DNA from: Candidatus Bathyarchaeota archaeon
GTDB taxonomy: Archaea > Thermoproteota > Bathyarchaeia > Bathyarchaeales > Bathycorpusculaceae
Assembly (NCBI GenBank): GCA_018396615.1
Contig: JAGTQT010000052.1
Location: 1-10,513 of the forward strand
Length of the DNA stretch: 10,513 nt
Direction: 5' to 3'
In this document: piece after piece, positions 6,318-10,513 of the stretch
How the letters are laid out: each line of letters starts with the position of its first letter
Position numbering within the stretch: position 1 is the first letter of the stretch
Position numbers and translations under genes: made by a program
The notes under the pieces: model-generated
The model's database searches: none
Seen by the model: the letters and a program-made list of their open reading frames with translations, nothing else
Told to the model about the DNA's origin: nothing

Positions 6318-6441
6318 AAAAGCAGCGTTGAGTGTTTTAAACGGTGTTTCGCTTAGGCAAGTATGTCAATTATCGAAATATTCTCTAGAACAAACTTCTA
6401 TACAGATACTAACACGGAAGTCTTATCTTCTAAGAAAAAAT

Positions 6442-6963
6442 ATGCTTAGGAACGGTGAAAGAGCCTTGCGGATAGGCATAATTGCTGACACACATGATAA
6501 CCTGCCAAACATAGACAAAGCGGTAAAAAAGCTGAACGAAGAAGGCGTAGAACTTGTACTCCACGCAGGGGACTACGTGGCGCCTTTCGTAATTCCAAGA
6601 CTCAAAGGACTCAAGGCAAAGCTGATCGGCGTTTTCGGCAACAATGACGGCGACCGAGAACTTTTGAAAAGAAGATTCAGTGAAAACGAACGATTTGATC
6701 TAAGAGGAAAATTTGCCCAAGCAGTTTTTGGAGAGCTAAAAATTGCATTGGTTCACGGTGATGAAGAAGAACTTCTCAAAGCTCTAATAGAAAGCGGAGC
6801 ATTCGATGTCATAGTTCATGGACACACTCATGCTGCTGAAATCTACCATAAAGGCAAAACCGTGATTGTTAACCCAGGGGAGGTTTGCGGTTATCTAAGC
6901 GGAAAGGTAACCATCGCTATCTTGGATACTGCAGACCGAAATGCAAGAATTATTGAGCTTTGA
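6442..6963 (+). CDS. YfcE/MJ0936-type metallophosphoesterase
   Basis: This is a cytoplasmic calcineurin-like phosphodiesterase. MJ0936 and YfcE hydrolyse phosphodiester substrates in vitro with two divalent metals; the cellular substrate is usually unknown. The 173-aa product matches the family length (about 165-180). All metal motifs are present: D16-T-H18, GD at 43-44 (HAGDYV), GNND at 66-69, H105 in VHGD, and GHTH at 127-130. The late strand ends NPGE where most relatives have NPGS. I chose the ATG at 6442 because the protein then begins only 10 residues before the first beta-strand (RIGIIADTHDN). A longer frame back to a TTG at 6328 adds 38 residues unlike the family and has no ribosome site. 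No Shine-Dalgarno precedes 6442 (AAGAAAAAATATG), suggesting a short leader, although no TATA element is convincingly placed. It is divergent from the winged-helix regulator and 163 bp away. Confidence 0.88.
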   Translation: MLRNGERALRIGIIADTHDNLPNIDKAVKKLNEEGVELVLHAGDYVAPFVIPRLKGLKAKLIGVFGNNDGDRELLKRRFSENERFDLRGKFAQAVFGELKIALVHGDEEELLKALIESGAFDVIVHGHTHAAEIYHKGKTVIVNPGEVCGYLSGKVTIAILDTADRNARIIEL

Positions 6964-7121
6964 GCGAGTCACCAACAGAATCATTAGAAACAAGAGTAAA
7001 TCACCAAATTTTGTACTAGAAGAATTTTTCACAAACTTTTAAGGCAAGTTCAATAAAAAAGACAAACTTTAGAAGAGGGAAAGAATAAAAAAGCAATACC
7101 TTTCACCAGCTACGCCTTCAG

Positions 7122-7133
7122 CCTATATATAGG
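7122..7133. promoter_or_regulatory. Perfect palindromic TATA element with no clear target gene
   Basis: CCTATATATAGG is a perfect 12-bp palindrome and a near-ideal archaeal TATA box, readable in both directions. Rightward the start would be near 7155, giving a transcript antisense to the end of the membrane operon. Leftward it would be near 7100, running toward the 3' end of the phosphodiesterase gene. Neither direction has a convincing protein gene, so a small non-coding RNA is possible. Confidence 0.4.
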
Positions 7134-7179
7134 GGGGTTTAAATTTTTCCACTCAACAGGTCAAACCTCAATGCTGAAC

Positions 7180-7186
7180 AAAAAAA
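7180..7186 (-). terminator. U-tract terminator of the membrane-protein operon
   Basis: Seven consecutive T on the minus strand lie about 78 nt beyond the stop of the last gene of the operon. Archaeal RNA polymerase commonly terminates at such tracts without a hairpin, so this is the likely end of the leftward transcript. Confidence 0.4.
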
Positions 7187-7263
7187 CCACGAACGCCCCC
7201 ACATTAAACATCGTCGACACTTTATTAAAAACAAACACACAGCAAAGCCCGTTCATTCAAAAA

Positions 7264-7713
7264 CTAAATCAGCCTTGGCTCAGCCTTTTCACTCATGTAG
7301 CTAATTGCCTGAAGCATCGTCTTCGCAAGCCCCAGCAAACTAAGCACAATCGCAATCAACATAAACAGCCGAAGATCAACCATCAAGCTAACATTCTCAA
7401 CCGTCATGCCAAAAACTCCGCCATTCAAAGTATACATCATATACCCAATCACAAACAAAATTCTAGCTGCACTAAAGAAATACTGGAAAATAGATCCCGA
7501 AGCAAACTCGCCGACAATAATTAGAACAAGATAAACCATCACAAAAGACTCAATTACCTCCTGAAAACCAGGAATAACCTCAGAGAAAGGCGCAATAAAC
7601 ATCCAAGCCACAAGGTACACCAAATAGAAAACTACCCCTTTAGCAGCAGCCTTTACAGCTTTAACCGCCAACGTCTTGGCAAAGCTTCTCGAGCTATTTC
7701 CAACTTTAACCAT
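7264..7713 (-). CDS. Four-helix membrane protein, third gene of the membrane operon
   Basis: This 149-aa protein begins with a basic, amphipathic stretch (residues 1-25, five Lys and one Arg) and then appears to cross the membrane four times (about 26-44, 55-69, 82-97 and 113-135). The even number of helices and basic N-terminus suggest both ends face the cytoplasm. A second amphipathic segment containing two prolines and two Glu (41-54, PFSEVIPGFQEVIE) separates helices one and two. I recognise no family. The ATG overlaps the stop of the upstream gene by 8 nt (ATGGTTAA), with GGTGAT 6 nt before it inside that gene. Translation is therefore probably coupled, and the two products are likely made in matched amounts and may form a complex. 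Function unknown. Confidence 0.75.
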   Translation of the reverse strand: MVKVGNSSRSFAKTLAVKAVKAAAKGVVFYLVYLVAWMFIAPFSEVIPGFQEVIESFVMVYLVLIIVGEFASGSIFQYFFSAARILFVIGYMMYTLNGGVFGMTVENVSLMVDLRLFMLIAIVLSLLGLAKTMLQAISYMSEKAEPRLI

Positions 7714-8491
7714 AATAAATCACCATTGGACCATAGCTAAAAAGCGAAGAGGCAAAACTGACCTCGAAGTATCCGCTTGTCGAAGTCTCCAAGGTCGGCA
7801 CCGCAACATACATCGCCAGCAAACCATCATAAGCAGAATGCTGCAAAACCTCAACACTCGTCGCACCTACACCCAGAAGACTACTGGAATCATCAAACAT
7901 GCGCACACTAATATTGCAGGCAAGATCAAAAAATGCATGATTCTCAAAACCAATCGGAATCTCGACTCTCATATGCGTTACATTATAAGCTGAATACTGA
8001 GGAGCCCCCAAAGCGAAATTGTATAGTGGTGCACCCCACAGCAGAGACACATTTGCCCTCGCCTCAACAGGAATTACTTCCGCTGCCCACAAGCCAATAC
8101 GTTCTTCAGCTCTAAGTGCCACATCCTCAAAAAGGTACCTCTCACTTTTCTGAAGCAAATCCGCTACGCTAAACGTAACGTTATGACCTGTCGCTACTTC
8201 CATCCCAGTTTCAATAATAGGCACCAAAGTAGATCCCCGAACAATCAGCGTGCTTTCCGCGTCAAAAACCAAGGTAGTTGCATTAAAATTCTTAATATTA
8301 TAATACCCTGTGTTAACAACAGTAATCGGCATAAAAAGAAGCACATCTCCCTCAGAAGTCAAGGACACTTGCGGCTCCCCAAACTCAAACCTCACATCCT
8401 TCATAGAATACATCGCCGAAACAGCAAAAATAACAATAAATACCCAAAAAACTGTAGTAGCCACCCCTATCATCCGAATAGACACATTCAT
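7706..8491 (-). CDS. Membrane-anchored extracellular protein with two tandem beta-sandwich-like repeats
   Basis: This 261-aa protein has one N-terminal transmembrane helix (about 7-28) preceded by Arg6, so the rest should be outside the cell. The exported part is beta-rich with several N-x-S/T sites (such as NAT at 70, NVT at 104, NVS at 147, NVT at 170, NIS at 193). Two halves look like copies: PITVVNTGYYNIKNFNATTL (55-74) aligns with PIGFENHAFFDLACNISVRM (179-198), and each is followed by a similar strand with a Gly turn (VRGSTLVPII and GVGATSVEVL). This is reminiscent of LEA14 or immunoglobulin-like duplications, but I cannot name the family. It begins 29 nt after the preceding gene and its stop overlaps the next start, so it is the middle gene of an operon. 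Function unknown; a surface or ligand-facing subunit of a membrane complex is a reasonable inference. Confidence 0.75.
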   Translation of the reverse strand: MNVSIRMIGVATTVFWVFIVIFAVSAMYSMKDVRFEFGEPQVSLTSEGDVLLFMPITVVNTGYYNIKNFNATTLVFDAESTLIVRGSTLVPIIETGMEVATGHNVTFSVADLLQKSERYLFEDVALRAEERIGLWAAEVIPVEARANVSLLWGAPLYNFALGAPQYSAYNVTHMRVEIPIGFENHAFFDLACNISVRMFDDSSSLLGVGATSVEVLQHSAYDGLLAMYVAVPTLETSTSGYFEVSFASSLFSYGPMVIYYG

Positions 8492-8520
8492 AAAAACCTA
8501 GCCCCAACGCCTGCCCTAAC

Positions 8521-9051
8521 CTAGGAACCCGAAGGCTTCTGAGCATCACTATTCTTCTGCTGCGGTGGCTGAGAGCTCGGCGTAACCGCCTGCTCTTCAG
8601 GAGGTATAACAACGAATTGAGGCTCTGAAGGCTTGACAACCTCCTTAGGCTTTTCCTCAGGCGGCTTTTCTTCTTTCGGTTTCTCAACCTTAGGTTTCTC
8701 CGGCTGAGCTTTAGGCTGAGGCTTAGTTTCTGTAGCAACCTCTTTTGCCGGAGCTGCAGGCGCAGGAAGAGGTGTCGGCTGCGGCGTGTGAGCGATAATT
8801 GTTACCCCTCTTATTGTTATAAGTGAACCAACCCACCCCATAATGCCCAAGTACATTATCCGAATGCATGTGGCAATCAACGGAGCTAAAGCTTCGCCAA
8901 ACGTGCGAACCAAGTCTTCTGAGGCAAGTATGGATAAACTTTGAGTTAAGAAGCCGTATGCACTTATGAACGTGAAAATCAGCAGGGTTATGCCTATCAT
9001 AAGCACCGTTATCCCTGAGACAGCTATCTTGTCTCTGTAATTTTTCAGCAT
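8521..9051 (-). CDS. Two-helix membrane protein with a long Pro/Lys/Glu-rich tail
   Basis: This 176-aa protein is the first gene of the membrane operon. Two hydrophobic segments (about 10-34 and 56-80) are followed by a low-complexity tail (about 88-176), half the protein, made of P-T-P, K-P-x-P and E-K-P-K/E-E-K-P repeats and ending in Ser/Gln/Pro. The N-terminus (MLKNYRDK) is basic, so both ends should be cytoplasmic, leaving the tail inside as an extended, disordered arm. The composition recalls the TonB periplasmic linker, but a single-membrane archaeon has no TonB pathway, so this is resemblance only. I recognise no family. A TATA element (9086-9094) predicts a leader of about 13 nt with no Shine-Dalgarno. 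The tail might bind a cytoplasmic partner or span to DNA or the cytoskeleton; that is unproven. Confidence 0.75.
   Translation of the reverse strand: MLKNYRDKIAVSGITVLMIGITLLIFTFISAYGFLTQSLSILASEDLVRTFGEALAPLIATCIRIMYLGIMGWVGSLITIRGVTIIAHTPQPTPLPAPAAPAKEVATETKPQPKAQPEKPKVEKPKEEKPPEEKPKEVVKPSEPQFVVIPPEEQAVTPSSQPPQQKNSDAQKPSGS
8579..8781 (-). repeat. Codon repeats encoding a Pro/Lys/Glu low-complexity tail
   Basis: This stretch encodes about residues 91-158 of the two-helix membrane protein. It consists of irregular repeats of E-K-P, K-P-K and P-E-E units. The repeats are imperfect at the DNA level, so the tail is probably maintained for composition rather than being a recent expansion. The antisense and alternative frames here give Ser/Arg/Leu-rich shadows. 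Confidence 0.5.
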
Positions 9052-9085
9052 GGTTTTTTCACTGCTTGAATAGTAAGATAGGCAT

Positions 9086-9094
9086 CATATTAAA
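9086..9094 (-). promoter_or_regulatory. TATA box of the three-gene membrane operon
   Basis: Read on the minus strand this is TTTAATATG. Its centre (about 9090) predicts a start near 9064, leaving about 13 nt before the ATG at 9051. It separates the membrane operon from the fumarase genes upstream on the same strand. Confidence 0.45.
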
Positions 9095-9157
9095 TCTTAA
9101 GAAAACTGAAACTTAATTTCGGCTACTAATCCCCAAAACAAATCAAAAATAAACAGG

Positions 9158-9163
9158 AAAAAA
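9158..9163 (-). terminator. U-tract after fumB
   Basis: Six T on the minus strand, 13 nt past the fumB stop, form a plausible archaeal terminator. Flanking AAACAGGAAA repeats (9151-9160 and 9167-9175) make the sequence repetitive. It supports the fumarase genes and the membrane operon being separate transcription units. Confidence 0.35.
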
Positions 9164-9175
9164 GAAAACAGGAAA

Positions 9176-9781
9176 CTATGTAGATATACCAAGCTTCTGA
9201 TAAATCCTCTGCTTATTGGCTTCAACGTTCTTTGCAACGTCAAGGAAGATGTTGTTTCCATGCGAGTCAATAGCCACCGCTAACGGACCAAACTCCTCAA
9301 CCTCAAAGATCCATAAAGCCTCAGGAGTGCCCAAGTCCAGCCACTCAACGCCCCGAACATTCTTAATTGCCTTGGCAGCAAGAATCGCTGCACCACCAGT
9401 GAAAGCCCCATAAACTGCACCATACTTTGCCATAGCGTCAGTCGTCTTCTTACCCATGCCGCCCTTGCCTATCACAACACGCACTTTAAAGTTCTTGATG
9501 AACTCATCTTCAAAAATATCCATCCTCGTGCTGGTTGTAGGTCCCGCAGCCACGGCACTCCATTTATCTCCTTCTTTGCTTACAACTGGTCCACAGTGAA
9601 AAACCGCCAATCCCTCCAGATTCAGAGGCAGAGGTTTGCCTTGCTGGAAATACTCCAGAGCTCTTCGGTGAGCTTGATCTCTGGCCGTAACGATGGTTCC
9701 AGTCACGTAAAGTACGTCGTTGACCTTCAGCTTGCGAATATCCTGCTCCGAGATCGGTGTCTTAAACTTATAAACTGCCAT
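9176..9781 (-). CDS. fumB: Fumarate hydratase class I, beta subunit
   Basis: This is the C-terminal-domain subunit of the two-protein, [4Fe-4S]-dependent class I fumarase, which reversibly hydrates fumarate to L-malate in the cytoplasm. The 201-aa length is normal for separate archaeal beta subunits. Conserved family stretches are in order: VTARDQAHRR (31-40), the substrate-binding GPTTSTRMD (80-88), IGKGGMGKKT (104-113) and EEFGPLAVAIDSHGN (162-176). The ATG is 12 nt after the fumA stop, and the Shine-Dalgarno GAGGTG straddles that stop, so translation is coupled to fumA. The frame ends in TAG directly after the expected C-terminus (YQKLGIST), showing TAG used as a stop here. L-tartrate dehydratase beta subunits are homologous and cannot be fully excluded; the pairing and length favour fumarase. 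Confidence 0.92.
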   Translation of the reverse strand: MAVYKFKTPISEQDIRKLKVNDVLYVTGTIVTARDQAHRRALEYFQQGKPLPLNLEGLAVFHCGPVVSKEGDKWSAVAAGPTTSTRMDIFEDEFIKNFKVRVVIGKGGMGKKTTDAMAKYGAVYGAFTGGAAILAAKAIKNVRGVEWLDLGTPEALWIFEVEEFGPLAVAIDSHGNNIFLDVAKNVEANKQRIYQKLGIST

Positions 9782-9786
9782 CGCTT

Positions 9787-9795
9787 TTTCACCTC
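9787..9795 (-). promoter_or_regulatory. Shine-Dalgarno straddling the fumA stop
   Basis: On the minus strand the fumA stop and spacer read TGAGGTGAA, so GAGGTG overlaps the TGA and sits about 9 nt before the fumB ATG. This arrangement favours translational coupling of the two subunits. Confidence 0.6.
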
Positions 9796-10507
9796 ACCAC
9801 TTCAGTTTATGTGTCAAATACTCAACCGAACCGTCTGCGTTAATCCTTGCCGAAGCCCTTCTTGCAGCCCAACAGTTGAAAGCCACAGCCGCCGGAAATG
9901 AAGCTGGATGCCTAAACGCATAGTCAACATGTACACCAAGCACGGTTGTTCTTCCACCCAACCCCATGGGACCAATACCAGTCATGTTTGCAGCCTCAAA
10001 GATTTCCTTCTCAAGCTTTGCAAGCTCCGGATCCTCATTAGGCTCGTTCAGAGGCTTCAGCAACGCTTTCTTCGCTGTTTTCATTGCAATATCAGCGCCT
10101 CCGCCTACTGCAATCCCAAGAATTGTTGGCGGACACGGCTGAGCGCCAGCTTTGATCACGGCGTCCACAACAAACTTTTTCAATCCCTTTACGCCTTCGC
10201 CTGGAACAAGCATCCCTCCAATACATACGTTCTCTGAGCCGCCACCTTTGGTCATGACGGTCATCTCTAAATCGCTACCGGAAGCGATCTCCCAGTTGAC
10301 GTAGGGTATGTATCTTCCTGTGTTGTCTCCGCTGTTCTTCTGTGTAAAGGGATCAACGGCATTTGGTCTTAGTGGAACCTCTTTCGTAGCTTTGCGCACA
10401 GCGTTAATGATTGCGCCTTCAACCTTGTCGAGGTCTTTTACTTTGTCTCCTGCTTTGACATAGAAGATTATGGTGCCTGTATCTTGGCATACTGGAGCTT
10501 GGTATAT
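9794..10507 (-). CDS. fumA: Fumarate hydratase class I, alpha subunit (5' end outside window, in-frame TAG upstream)
   Basis: This is the Fe-S-bearing subunit of class I fumarase, partner of the downstream beta subunit. The frame visible before the edge gives 237 aa. From ATA at 10507 it reads IYQAPVCQDTGTIIFYVKAG, containing the conserved CQDTG; then come KGGGSEN (87-93), AQPCPP with the second cluster Cys (125) and FNCWAARR with the third (Cys212). All three presumed [4Fe-4S] ligands are present. Family members have roughly 280 residues, so about 45 N-terminal residues should lie upstream. However, the codon just before ATA is TAG (10508-10510), in frame. The first standard start after it is GTG at 10397-10399, which would drop the CQDTG cysteine and cannot be the functional start. 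Either the sequence has an error, the codon is read through, or the gene is damaged. Confidence 0.88.
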   Translation of the reverse strand: MYQAPVCQDTGTIIFYVKAGDKVKDLDKVEGAIINAVRKATKEVPLRPNAVDPFTQKNSGDNTGRYIPYVNWEIASGSDLEMTVMTKGGGSENVCIGGMLVPGEGVKGLKKFVVDAVIKAGAQPCPPTILGIAVGGGADIAMKTAKKALLKPLNEPNEDPELAKLEKEIFEAANMTGIGPMGLGGRTTVLGVHVDYAFRHPASFPAAVAFNCWAARRASARINADGSVEYLTHKLKW

Positions 10508-10513
10508 CTACAT

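Larger units (their letters stand above)
6964..7263. other. 300-bp intergenic region with a promoter-like element
   Basis: No gene is secure here. The region is A-rich on the + strand. It holds a T-run (7022-7027) that could end the phosphodiesterase transcript, the near repeat ACAAACTTT at about 7032 and 7063, the palindromic TATA element at 7122-7133, and an A-run (7180-7186) that would be a U-tract for the leftward membrane operon. An ATG at 7171 opens a + frame that soon runs antisense to the 149-aa membrane protein gene; its His/Asn/Lys-rich composition is typical of an antisense shadow. Confidence 0.5.

Noticed and set aside
6328..6441. N-terminal extension of the metallophosphoesterase from a TTG
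   Set aside because: The extra 38 residues are unlike the family, which starts directly at the RIGIIADTH strand, and the TTG has no ribosome site or promoter at a sensible distance.
7171..7524. Rightward 117-aa frame behind the palindromic TATA box
   Set aside because: Most of it is antisense to the 149-aa membrane protein gene and its His/Asn/Lys-rich composition is what antisense of a hydrophobic gene gives. A transcript remains possible, a protein is unlikely.
8385..8738. Minus-strand frame rich in Leu, Arg and Ser across the two membrane genes
   Set aside because: It is an out-of-frame reading of the Pro/Lys/Glu repeat codons and crosses from one good gene into the next.
8521..9051. True TonB protein
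   Set aside because: Only the Pro/Lys composition matches; the C-terminal TonB domain and any ExbB/ExbD partner are absent, and the genome looks archaeal.
10508..10510. Genome-wide recoding of TAG as an amino acid
   Set aside because: fumB, the glycosyltransferase, the 176-aa gene and the protease all end in TAG at the expected C-terminus, so TAG works as stop in this window. A single readthrough case stays open.
1..10513. CRISPR arrays, tRNAs, insertion sequences, defence or phage genes
   Set aside because: I looked for regularly spaced direct repeats, cloverleaf-like segments with TTCRA arms, transposase motifs and terminal inverted repeats and found none.

Overview
This window reads as archaeal chromosome, most plausibly from an uncultured Thermoproteota-type lineage (a Bathyarchaeia-like genome would fit; the rank is inferred). 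The evidence is: TATA boxes about 25 bp upstream of likely transcription starts with very short leaders; a single-domain archaeal winged-helix regulator; an MJ0936-type phosphodiesterase; a two-subunit class I fumarase; and an exported subtilase fused to CARDB and NosD-like beta-helix modules. I see no tRNA, rRNA, CRISPR array, insertion sequence or phage gene.

Layout. Positions 1-240 hold no secure gene. A small two-helix membrane protein (241-483, +) converges, with a 3-nt gap, on a processive family 2 glycosyltransferase (487-1875, -); one perfect hairpin spans both stop codons. A 267-bp divergent spacer leads to a very large secreted subtilisin-like protease (2143-5585, +). Its reading frame is broken once, at about 2683, between the propeptide and the catalytic Asp. 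Then come a doubtful 35-codon Cys-rich ORF, a probable leaderless 41-aa protein (5748-5873, +) and, convergent to it, a winged-helix regulator (5940-6278, -) with a palindrome between its TATA box and start. A metallophosphoesterase (6442-6963, +) follows, then a 300-bp gap with a perfectly palindromic TATA element.

The right third is all minus strand, reading right to left. The first pair is fumA (5' end outside the window, with an in-frame TAG near the edge) and fumB, coupled by a Shine-Dalgarno that straddles the fumA stop. Next is an apparent operon of three uncharacterised membrane proteins (9051 down to 7264): a two-helix protein with a long Pro/Lys/Glu tail, a membrane-anchored protein with two tandem beta-sandwich-like repeats, and a four-helix protein whose start overlaps the preceding stop.

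Functionally, fumAB interconverts fumarate and malate in central carbon metabolism. The glycosyltransferase, the protease and the three-protein membrane operon all act at the cell surface. The operon is the best candidate for something undescribed: three tightly linked membrane proteins, one with its bulk outside and one with a disordered tail probably inside. The other points to check are the protease frameshift, the fumA amber codon and the regulator's putative operator.
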